A stretch of DNA of 22,210 nucleotides. Origin: a virus. The translations under genes and the position numbers were made by a program. Each line of letters starts with the position of its first letter. Position 1 is the first letter of the stretch. Shown in pieces: positions 16,231 to 22,210 of the stretch. The notes beneath the pieces were generated by a model that worked only from the letters and a program-made list of their open reading frames with translations, was not told the origin of the DNA and did not search any database. Location: positions 1 to 22,210 of the IMG/VR virus record IMGVR_UViG_3300009093_001223; one strand, written 5' to 3'.

Positions 16231-16308
16231 ATGCCAATCAGCATAATAATCATTGTTTACCTCACAGCAATACTGATCTATTACTGGAGGGAATCCGAAC
16301 TTGAATAA
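16231..16308 (+). CDS. Possible 25-residue membrane micropeptide
   Basis: Short ORF: Met-Pro-Ile-Ser, then an almost unbroken run of Ile, Val, Leu, Tyr and Ala about 16 residues long, then a charged tail YYWRESELE. This is the pattern of a one-helix membrane peptide. The ATG is only 5 nt after the TTTG box, so the message would be practically leaderless. A similar TTTGAAATATG context at 12743-12753 opens a 15-codon hydrophobic ORF. Chance ORFs of this size are common, so confidence is low. Confidence 0.3.
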   Translation: MPISIIIIVYLTAILIYYWRESELE

Positions 16309-16322
16309 TTGCAACCTGCCTG

Positions 16323-16841
16323 TTAAAAAAGATCGTCAAAATTTAAAAGCAGAAAGGCCGAAATAAGATATGTTAAAACCAGGATCGCGTCTGTATCTGA
16401 AGTTTTCAGGTCATTTGGCAGATCGTGCTCAAATCGTGAAACAGGGACTCTAAATTCGCGTTTTTGAGTTTTAAGACTAAAATATCTGAAGGCCTGGAAG
16501 ACGAGAAGAAGTACAATCGTATTTAATAATATAGAATAATGCTTCGCACTTTCCATTTCAAATTGGCGATGCCCAACAATAAGAAAATACATGAGAGCAT
16601 GTAAAATTGCGAAGCCGAACCAAATTAAATAGAATGTAAAATTTCTTAATAACTTATATAAGAACATAAAAGATCCGATCTGGGAAATAACAACATGCGT
16701 GGACACTACAATGGTTACTGCCTCATCGCTGCCGCGTTGGTAAATAAAAAAAGCATAAATGGAAAAAATGAGATAGATCGTAATAATAATTACATCCCAC
16801 AACTTGAGCTTATCAAAATAAATGAATGGTTTGTCCTCCAC
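16323..16841 (-). CDS. Five-helix membrane protein, paralog B
   Basis: Protein of 172 residues, paralogous to the product of 15490-16011 along its whole length: KPFIYFDKL, FGFAILHALMYFL, FRYFSLKTQKREFRVP. The start is GTG at 16841; it aligns exactly with the ATG of the paralog and both leaders share CCGTATC, so the GTG is well supported. About five membrane helices; function unknown. The duplication includes the upstream minus-strand -7 box and the TGACA repeat. The two C-termini diverge, suggesting the duplication is not recent. Confidence 0.75.
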   Translation of the reverse strand: MEDKPFIYFDKLKLWDVIIITIYLIFSIYAFFIYQRGSDEAVTIVVSTHVVISQIGSFMFLYKLLRNFTFYLIWFGFAILHALMYFLIVGHRQFEMESAKHYSILLNTIVLLLVFQAFRYFSLKTQKREFRVPVSRFEHDLPNDLKTSDTDAILVLTYLISAFLLLNFDDLF

Positions 16842-16864
16842 GTTGAAATGTGATACGGCTTATC

Positions 16865-16872
16865 CAAATGTA
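16865..16872 (-). promoter_or_regulatory. -7 box TACATTTG for the 16841 gene
   Basis: Exact TAnnTTTG on the minus strand, about 23 nt before the GTG start and beside repeat copy 5. Confidence 0.5.
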
Positions 16873-16876
16873 TTAA

Positions 16877-16936
16877 ATCACTGACAAAATACCGTCACCG
16901 TCCCACTAAATCTTTCTCCCGATCTTTGGATATATC
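16877..16936. repeat. Intergenic repeat, copy 5
   Basis: TGACAAAATACCGTCA (16882-16897, right arm with one mismatch) and GATCTTTG ending at 16928; the TTTG starts 28 nt after the palindrome. It lies in the divergent gap between the paralog B gene (minus) and the protease gene (plus) and could serve the protease as promoter. Confidence 0.8.
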
Positions 16937-16966
16937 ACCAGGCAGTAATCAACAGGCCTTCTTCCG

Positions 16967-17002
16967 GACCTCCGACTTCCAGACTCAACTCTCACATCTA
17001 AA
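16967..17002 (+). promoter_or_regulatory. Leader of 7-nt-type units before the protease gene
   Basis: GACCTCC, GACTTCCA, GACTCAA, CTCTCAC, ATCTAAA start at 16967, 16974, 16982, 16989 and 16996, and the ATG at 17003 starts the next period. One unit has 8 nt. C-rich and poor in G. Confidence 0.65.
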
Positions 17003-17530
17003 ATGTACAAAATCTACCTATACGACACCGAAACCGACAACATCGGTTCAGGCACTTTATCATCAGGCTACATTCAGGCCGAGCTGCAAAATGCAGCCGG
17101 ACAGGATGTAGAAATACACATCAGCTCGGTTGGCGGCAGTGCTTTTGATGCCATCGCGATCTACGATCTGCTAAAGAAATACCCCGGCAAAATAACTACC
17201 TATATAGATGCACTGGCCGCCTCTGCTGCTTCCATAGTGGCTATGGGCGGCCAGACGGTGGCGATGAGCAAATATGCCCTGCTCATGATACATAAACCGA
17301 TGGTTGGCTCGGGCGGCAATGCTGACGAACTGTTGAAAGATGTGCAGATGCTGAATGTAGTTCAATCACGCCTGGCGCAGATATACATGGATAAAACCGG
17401 CTTGGATGGGATCACGATAAACAGTTTGATCAACAGGTGGCAACATTATTTCAAGTATAGGGAATGGTATATTTTTGATAGGTTCAGGAGTAACACTAAC
17501 CATCGGCTCTCCAGGCGGCGCAGGTTCTAA
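17003..17530 (+). pseudogene. ClpP-like prohead protease, C-terminally truncated
   Basis: Family S14/S49-like head maturation protease that cleaves capsid and scaffold proteins during phage head assembly. Residues 1-143 are ClpP-like: ISSVGGSAFDAIAIYDLL, the serine nucleophile Ser74 in ALAASAASIVAMGG, and His97 in LLMIHKPMVG. Similarity ends after KTGLDGITINSLIN. The remaining 32 residues (NRWQHYFKY...RRRRF) are the out-of-frame reading of the next gene. The catalytic Asp and the rest of the fold, expected beyond this point, are missing, so it should be inactive. It has the tandem-repeat leader seen on other phage genes. The expected capsid gene does not follow. Confidence 0.85.
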
Positions 17531-18464
17531 CGTTGGAGGATGGTTGAACATGGGTACAGTGAATGGAGTAGACGGGACAAGCACCCTGAATATAGATGGA
17601 TCTTATGGATATGGCAATACAAATCTCGTGATGGCTGCGGGATTATTGAACCTCAACCACAGTGGCAATTCTAAAATAGTCATTAATACAGGAGTAAATA
17701 TGAATTTGCCTCAAACGTCATTTTACGACTTAGAGGTAAATGGAAGCGCTACGACTATAGGTAATACTACTGTTATTCATACTTTGGTTGTATCAGGTGC
17801 ATTAGAGTTATCGACTTATGACTTCACAGTATCAAATACCACTACCTACGGAGGAAATATTAGTAAATCAGGTAATGGCACCGTTAATTTTGCTACACTA
17901 GCTGTGTCCAACTCATCGGGTAAGATCAATTTTACAGGGTCTCCAACAGTAAATCTTTCAGGTAATTGGTCAGGTGATATTCGTACAGGCGTAAACTTTG
18001 GTTCTAATCCTGTTAACATAACTCAATCAATAAGTTTTGCATTGAATGGAACTGCTAACATCTCTCCACTAATCCCTGTAAGCTTTATAATAGCATCGGG
18101 CAAAACTTTAACCAATACCGGAATTAGCTCTACGTTCGGTGGATTATCAATTAGTGGAACTATTACTGGGGCTGATGCTACAGCTATATTCGATAATCGT
18201 AGTGTATTCACTTATCAAAACGCTATTGCGCCGATGGCCACGGGTAAGCTCTATTGTAATCAGGCAACTAATACAGTCATTTATGGCCTTGCAAATAACC
18301 AAGATATAACAGTGCCTTCGGACACTACGCCGGGTTACCAAAACTTAACATTGCAGGGTTCAGGAGCAAAACGATTATTAGGCAGTGTGTCAGTTAAAGG
18401 GACGTACACCCTCACTTCTCCTGCAACATTAAATGCTAACGGGTTTGCATTGACGAACCCTTAA
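17430..18464 (+). pseudogene. Beta-solenoid fibre/adhesin fragment lacking its N-terminus
   Basis: Open from a stop at 17427-17429 to TAA at 18462-18464, about 344 residues of Gly/Ser/Thr/Asn-rich beta-repeat sequence. Protein-like reading begins right at the junction (STGGNIISSIGNGIF), before any start codon. The first candidates are TTG 17475 and ATG 17550. Repeating phrases such as GNISKSGNGTVNFATLAVSN and LTLQGSGAKRLLGSVSVKG indicate a parallel beta-solenoid as in phage fibres or surface adhesins. It ends with NANGFALTNP, possibly the natural C-terminus. Without an N-terminus it has neither a virion-binding domain nor a signal peptide. Its 3' end overlaps the next, convergent gene by 29 nt. 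Confidence 0.65.
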
Positions 18465-19475
18465 CCGATAGCCGAGACCGTCTTTGATATATAAAATTTT
18501 TGGACATCCGGATGGAGGGCTTTTCAATGAGCAGGTAAAACAGCCACGCGAATAAGATGGCTACCAATAACTCTATACCAAAGCATACAAGTTGATACTG
18601 AACGATCGCTAAGCGTTTGAATATCCCATTACATAATTCCCAAACGAAACTATGTGTGAGGTATAACGAATAAGATATGTTACCCAAAAAATAAAACGGT
18701 TTTACTTGGTTACTTATAAGCATTACTGCCAAACAACTCAATAGTAATACTATCGCTGTTGTAACACCAAGACAATAGGCGGAAAGGCAAATAAACAAAA
18801 CTGGTAAAATTGCATTAAGTCGGGTTCTATTATTACAAAACATCATGAATGAGATGCCTAAAGCAAACACGGATGAGTAGTTAAATATCAGATTGTCGTT
18901 GCTGAAATGGATTAAGTTAAGCGCTCCAAATGCTAAAAGGAATACCGTCTTGTAAATTTTATTGTTTGATAAAAAGTATAACAAACCAATAAGTATATAG
19001 AACTGAAACTCTACGCAAAGTGTCCAAAAAATGTGATTATAAAACTGGTACCGAGTAAACGGGACAGCATAAAACAGATGAGCGATTAACTGGCCGAGAT
19101 CGAACTTAAAAAACACTCCACGGTAAGATGGCAGATGATTTAAAAAAAATACCCGAGCACTATGTAAAGTGAAATCACAGCCCAGTAAGGCGGGTCGATA
19201 CGAATAGACCTTTTAACGAGGAACGTAAGGAATTGATTGGTCCTATATCCACTTTGTTCAAGGGAATACACAATAATAAACCCACTTATGAAAAAGAAAA
19301 CAGGTACGCCGATTTGGCCTAAGTTAAAAGCAGATGACAACGTAGGATAGTCAGTCAATGCAAAACCAAAGTGGCAAAAAACGACACCCAGTGCTGCTAA
19401 GCCACGTAGGTATTGAATACTTAATATTTTATTGGCTTTGTCCAAACTAGGGCTGAATATAACAAGAAAAAGCAA
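18436..19475 (-). pseudogene. Membrane acyltransferase (type 3 family) split by a frameshift
   Basis: Integral membrane O-acyltransferase that would acetylate surface sugars. The first part (19475-19140) has ILSIQYLRGLAALGVVFCHFG with the conserved His. The second part (to 18436) has IFWTLCVEFQFYILIG, the usual FWTL-x-VE-x-FY box, and many membrane helices. The frame breaks in a run of eight T on the coding strand. One more T would read YFFLNHLPSYRGVFFKF and give about 346 residues, normal for the family. No Met starts the first part; TTG at 19475 follows a stop directly. It may be a pseudogene, a phase-variable gene or a sequencing error. Next to a fibre-like gene it could be a serotype-conversion gene. 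Confidence 0.75.
19142..19149. repeat. Homopolymer A8 (T8 on the coding strand) at the acyltransferase frameshift
   Basis: TAAAAAAAAT on the plus strand, at the exact point where the reading frame changes. A length of nine would restore the open frame. Confidence 0.8.
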
Positions 19476-19506
19476 TTATCATTAAAAACTTAAATTTCCA
19501 TCCCCC

Positions 19507-19788
19507 ATGCAAAAACTCTCCCTATGGCAGCGCATCCTCAGCGATACGCCTGCATTTTTCAAAAAAGTACAAATATTTGGCGTTGGCCTGGCCGGTCTTG
19601 GCGGTACATTGGCCGCTATTCACGGCATTCCTTCAAGCCTTACTGCTTCTTTAATTTCCGCAGGATCGGCAGTAGCCGCTATTGCACAATTCGCCGTAAA
19701 AATGGATGAAACCAATACAGCCGATCCTTGTTCTAAGGCAAGCGATAAACCATCGCCGTCAGAAGCTGTCCAATCATCAGCAAATTGA
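19507..19788 (+). CDS. Small two-helix phage membrane protein, holin candidate
   Basis: Protein of 93 residues. A short amphipathic N-terminus is followed by two hydrophobic stretches at about 22-40 (VQIFGVGLAGLGGTLAAIHG) and 43-63 (SLTASLISAGSAVAAIAQFA), with a hydrophilic, Ser/Pro/Asp-rich tail. Size, helix pair and position in front of the lysozyme gene fit a holin, which would open the inner membrane to release the endolysin. Similar small Gly/Ala helical proteins occur in Bacteroidota prophages, but no specific family is recognised. It may simply be a structural membrane protein. Confidence 0.55.
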   Translation: MQKLSLWQRILSDTPAFFKKVQIFGVGLAGLGGTLAAIHGIPSSLTASLISAGSAVAAIAQFAVKMDETNTADPCSKASDKPSPSEAVQSSAN

Positions 19789-19824
19789 TAATTTTTAATT
19801 AATTTACCCCTTTAATCTAACAAA

Positions 19825-20793
19825 ATGAAGAAGCTGTTAATCATCGTATTACTCCTCCTTACTACAAGTGCATTTGCGCAAAGAAAATTTAAGCCAAGCA
19901 CACCCATCGTTATATCCGGGCGGAACAATGTCACCATAAGCGGTTATTTAATAACCGGTGGCCTGTCCAACTGTATCTACCTGCGCGATTGCTCAAACGT
20001 GCATATCACCAAATGCAAACTCAAAGATTCAAAAAAAGTAGGTATACTGCTCGAAAACTGTAAGAATGTATTGATCGACAGTTGCTATATCGCTAATGTA
20101 CAAACCGGTGTAAATGCCAAAAGCTCGGTAACCGTTAAAGTTAACCACAACTACTTCCGCAATATGAATGGCCCCTTCCCTGCAGGGTGTGCTGTTCAAT
20201 TTAATAATGTGAGCGCCCCCGCCAGCCAGATCAATTATAACCGGGTCGAAAACATCGCCGGCGAAGCTGAACACCCGCAAGACTTGCTGAGTGTATATAA
20301 ATCCAACGGTTTGCCCGGCGATTCGATACAAGTTATCGGTAACTGGATCCGCGGCGGACAGATAATCAAAGATTCCGGCGGCGCTGCAGGCATTGTCCTT
20401 GGCGACGTTGGCGGCACCTACCAGGTGGCCCGTTATAACGTGGTTATTAATGGGGGCTTTGTAGGCATGCAGGTCCAGGGCGGAAGTCACATCAAAATGG
20501 ACCACAACACCATATACAGTTCATCAACGCCATACTCAAACGATGGCCTGTCCTACGGAAACTACTCCGGTCAGCCTAGTGATAATGTGGAGATCAGCTA
20601 TAACAAAATAAAGTTCTTCAATAAGAATGGTAAAGAGGCAGATAGCTGGTGGGACCCTCAAACTGTGTCGAAACCCAAAGGCTGGGAAACCAATATCCAG
20701 GGGGCAGATATAGATGATAAAATCCTGCCCGACAAACTGCACGACGACGATGACGACGATCATGACCGCGGCCGCAACGACAAAAAGCATTAA
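19825..20793 (+). CDS. Exported right-handed beta-helix protein with acidic tail
   Basis: Protein of 322 residues. The signal peptide is MKKLLIIVLLLLTTSAFAQ. The body consists of parallel beta-helix coils: NVTISGYLITGG, NVHITKCKLKDSKKVGILLE, NVLIDSCYIANVQTGVNA, VARYNVVINGGFVGMQVQ and others, of the NosD/pectate-lyase type. Such proteins often bind or cleave polysaccharides. The C-terminus ends in a poly-Asp run and basic residues (LHDDDDDDHDRGRNDKKH). It is exported, unlike virion proteins, so it may be a surface or periplasmic factor carried by the prophage, for example acting on capsule sugars. No catalytic residues could be assigned. Confidence 0.7.
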   Translation: MKKLLIIVLLLLTTSAFAQRKFKPSTPIVISGRNNVTISGYLITGGLSNCIYLRDCSNVHITKCKLKDSKKVGILLENCKNVLIDSCYIANVQTGVNAKSSVTVKVNHNYFRNMNGPFPAGCAVQFNNVSAPASQINYNRVENIAGEAEHPQDLLSVYKSNGLPGDSIQVIGNWIRGGQIIKDSGGAAGIVLGDVGGTYQVARYNVVINGGFVGMQVQGGSHIKMDHNTIYSSSTPYSNDGLSYGNYSGQPSDNVEISYNKIKFFNKNGKEADSWWDPQTVSKPKGWETNIQGADIDDKILPDKLHDDDDDDHDRGRNDKKH

Positions 20794-20847
20794 ACAACCC
20801 TTCTGACGCTATCACTCAAAATTCTTTCATCCTGACGGTGAAGGCCA

Positions 20848-20890
20848 TATGCTCTATTTTTCCTTAGAGCATAACCAGGCTTCCTTTTTT
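20848..20890 (+). terminator. Hairpin followed by T6
   Basis: TATGCTCTA (20848-20856) pairs with TAGAGCATA (20865-20873), 9 bp perfect. A run of six T lies at 20885-20890, some 11 nt after the stem, further than in a standard terminator. It lies between the beta-helix and lysozyme genes. Confidence 0.45.
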
Positions 20891-20899
20891 AAAACCAAA

Positions 20900-20921
20900 G
20901 CCCGGCTTTTGACAGCCGGGC
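20900..20921. terminator. GC-rich hairpin GCCCGGC / GCCGGGC
   Basis: Perfect 7-bp stem with an 8-nt loop, 18 nt before the lysozyme ATG. Read on the minus strand it is followed by CTTTGGTTTT and could terminate there. On the plus strand it lies in the lysozyme leader and may affect its translation. Confidence 0.45.
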
Positions 20922-20939
20922 ATTAAATCCTATTCTCTT

Positions 20940-21416
20940 ATGAAACTAAGCTCACAAGGCGAAAAGCTTATCAAAAGCTTTGAAGGCCTGCGCCTTACAG
21001 CCTATCGCGATGTAGCTGGGGTTTGGACCATCGGCTATGGCTCGACCCGCTACCATGACGGCAGATCTGTTAAACCGGGCGATAAACTAACAAGTGCGGT
21101 TCAAGCCTCCGCAATTTTTGTAAATACCCTTGGTCAGTATGAAGACGCCGTCAACAGCTATGTAAATGTCCCGGTTACTCAGAATCAATTTGATGCGCTG
21201 GTGTCTTTCACTTATAACGAAGGCACCTATGCACTGAAAGAATCAACCCTGCTAAAAAAACTCAACGCAAAAGATTACGCAGGCGCTGCCGATCAGTTCT
21301 TAATATGGAACAAGATCACCGATCCGAAAACAGGCCAAAAAGTAGAATGCGATACGCTAACCGGCCGCCGCAAAGCCGAATGCCGTTTATTCCTTTCAAC
21401 CCAACAAACATCATGA
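20940..21416 (+). CDS. Phage endolysin, GH24 lysozyme
   Basis: Muramidase that cuts peptidoglycan during host lysis. Protein of 158 residues, full length for the T4/P21-type GH24 family. The catalytic triad has the classic spacing E-x8-D-x5-T: Glu15 in IKSFEGLRL, Asp24 in AYRDVAG, Thr30 in VWTIGYGS. Further conserved parts are VPVTQNQFDALVSFTYNEG and the C-terminal GRRKAECRLF. There is no signal peptide or membrane anchor, so release needs a holin. Its stop overlaps the next start (ATGA). Confidence 0.95.
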   Translation: MKLSSQGEKLIKSFEGLRLTAYRDVAGVWTIGYGSTRYHDGRSVKPGDKLTSAVQASAIFVNTLGQYEDAVNSYVNVPVTQNQFDALVSFTYNEGTYALKESTLLKKLNAKDYAGAADQFLIWNKITDPKTGQKVECDTLTGRRKAECRLFLSTQQTS

Positions 21417-21658
21417 CAACCATCGAACACAGAGAGCTCAAGGGCATCACCATCAAAAATCTGTTGGTCACCATCTTCAGCACAGCCAGCATTGTTGCTT
21501 CTGTTATGACCTCATACCTGCAATTAAAGAGCGACATCCACGACATTAAACTCAGCCAGGAAACACAAAACCGGGTATATGATATCAGACTGAAGATGCT
21601 CGAGACCCAGGTTACCGTGCTACAGCACGAGGTAGACGAGATCAAATCCAAAGATTAG
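21413..21658 (+). CDS. Phage TM/coiled-coil protein, lysis accessory candidate
   Basis: Protein of 81 residues starting at the ATG that overlaps the lysozyme stop. One membrane helix lies at about 16-37 (LLVTIFSTASIVASVMTSYL), then a hydrophilic coiled coil to the end (heptad-like, MLETQVTVLQHEVDEIKSKD). A longer reading from 21305 would overlap the lysozyme deeply and is not credible. Translational coupling to the endolysin suggests a holin, antiholin or inner-membrane spanin; the single helix plus periplasmic coiled coil is closest to a spanin-like layout. No matching outer-membrane partner was found here. Confidence 0.65.
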   Translation: MTTIEHRELKGITIKNLLVTIFSTASIVASVMTSYLQLKSDIHDIKLSQETQNRVYDIRLKMLETQVTVLQHEVDEIKSKD

Positions 21659-21698
21659 GTTATTTATTGATTGGTTGTGCTTAATTAACCACCTAACC

Positions 21699-21757
21699 AA
21701 TTCACTATTCACCACTCACCAATTCACTCAATCACTAATTCACTAATTAATAAAAAA
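21699..21757 (+). promoter_or_regulatory. G-free leader of 8-nt units (NNNNCACT)
   Basis: AATTCACT (21721), CAATCACT (21729) and AATTCACT (21737) follow with an exact 8-nt period, then AATTAATA and A-rich sequence to the ATG at 21758. Earlier related units begin at 21699. No G occurs from 21680 to the start codon, 78 nt. It is very like the leader of the 3688 gene 18 kb away. Confidence 0.8.
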
Positions 21758-22210
21758 ATGAGTTTATCATCTTTCCTAACCCGGATCTGGAACCAGATCA
21801 AAGCATTATTTGATGGCATCCCTGCCGAATTGAAAACCGCAATTCACATCGGCGTTGAAGTAACAGAGCGCGTCAAAACCTTTGTTGACTCGCCCGCCGC
21901 AGACATTTTAACAGCCATTATCCCCGGCGACATTGACGACGAAGTAAAAAATTGGCTGCGCGCCAAACTTCCCGTTATCCTAACAGAATTAAAATTGGCT
22001 GATAGCTGCGGTCAATTAACAGACCCTGCCGAAATTACAAAATGCGCCGTGCAAGTATTACAGGGATTAGATGGAGATATTAAGAGCGCCTTTCTTCACA
22101 ATTTATCTATTTTGATAGCGCAAGTAGCTGCTGATGGTAAGTTAACCTGGAGTGACGGTGTTTATATTCTTCAATGGTATTACGAGCACGAATTTAAAGC
22201 AGCAGTATAA
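21758..22210 (+). CDS. Conserved-type phage late protein of unknown function
   Basis: Protein of 150 residues, helical and acidic, no signal peptide. The N-terminus (FLTRIWNQIKALFDGIPAEL) is amphipathic, and the middle (VDSPAADILTAIIPGDIDDE) and end (LSILIAQVAADGKLTWSDGV) look like a Bacteroidota phage protein group found beside lysis genes. Cys residues at about 84 and 95 could pair. It may assist lysis or virion assembly. The stop codon is the last three bases of the window, so the gene is complete. Confidence 0.65.
   Translation: MSLSSFLTRIWNQIKALFDGIPAELKTAIHIGVEVTERVKTFVDSPAADILTAIIPGDIDDEVKNWLRAKLPVILTELKLADSCGQLTDPAEITKCAVQVLQGLDGDIKSAFLHNLSILIAQVAADGKLTWSDGVYILQWYYEHEFKAAV

Noticed and set aside
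13251-16936. Repeats between genes as integron attC sites with gene cassettes
   Set aside because: No GTTRRRY/RYYYAAC boxes, genes lie in both directions, the copies are uniform in sequence, and no integrase is visible.
17475-18464. Complete fibre gene starting at TTG 17475
   Set aside because: Protein-like sequence in the same frame continues upstream to the stop at 17427, and the start lies at a chimeric junction. A headless fragment is more likely.
17430-18464. Diversity-generating retroelement target in the fibre-like gene
   Set aside because: No reverse transcriptase and no template repeat seen in the window.
21305-21412. Longer start for the TM/coiled-coil gene
   Set aside because: It would overlap the lysozyme by over 100 nt. 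The ATGA overlap at 21413 is the normal coupled start.
3170-21757. Tandem-repeat leaders as CRISPR arrays
   Set aside because: Units are only 7-9 nt without spacers, and no cas gene is present.
1-22210. tRNA genes or attachment-site repeats marking prophage ends
   Set aside because: No tRNA-like cloverleaf or long direct repeat framing the phage genes was found by eye. The prophage ends probably lie outside the window.

Overview
The window looks like part of a Bacteroidota chromosome, most likely Sphingobacteriaceae (Pedobacter/Mucilaginibacter-like). The reasons are TAnnTTTG-type promoter boxes, A-rich leaders without Shine-Dalgarno sequences, SprB-like and lipocalin-like proteins, and dispersed palindromic repeats of a type I associate with these genomes. 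The genus is inferred from style and not proven.

Region 1 (1-10703) is a siphophage-like prophage module on the plus strand. It holds the large terminase (5' end outside the window), a tail-assembly-chaperone-like gene with a -1 frame extension, a tail-terminator-like and a gp10-like neck protein, two large tail/baseplate-type structural proteins, a short tape-measure-like protein and a small HTH-like protein. Three unrelated cargo genes sit between them: a zinc-ribbon membrane protein, a lipocalin-like lipoprotein and a small exported protein. No portal or capsid gene follows the terminase.

Region 2 (10761-16841) looks like host or cargo DNA: signal peptidase I, an exported SGNH hydrolase, a small membrane protein, a large exported protein of unknown function, and a pair of paralogous five-helix membrane proteins. 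From 13251 to 16936 the intergenic spaces carry direct copies of a repeat made of TGACA-N6-TGTCA followed, in four copies, by GAnnTTTG exactly 28 nt downstream. A 70-bp palindromic element sits between two copies.

Region 3 (17003-22210) returns to phage genes: a ClpP-like prohead protease cut off after about 143 residues and joined out of frame to a headless beta-solenoid (fibre/adhesin-like) gene, a membrane acyltransferase broken at a homopolymer, a small two-helix membrane protein, a secreted beta-helix protein, a GH24 lysozyme, a TM/coiled-coil protein and a conserved-looking phage late protein. The missing head genes and the chimeric junction suggest a deleted or rearranged prophage.

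The most striking structure is in the leaders of six phage genes. These are G-poor, degenerate tandem repeats with 7-, 8- or 9-nt periods ending at or just before the ATG. The best case is the 10362-10469 gap, which is largely five 7-nt units followed by four 9-nt units. Other notable points are the probable programmed frameshift, the constant-spacing repeat family, a perfect palindrome containing the lepB start codon, and the frameshifted poly-T tract in the acyltransferase.
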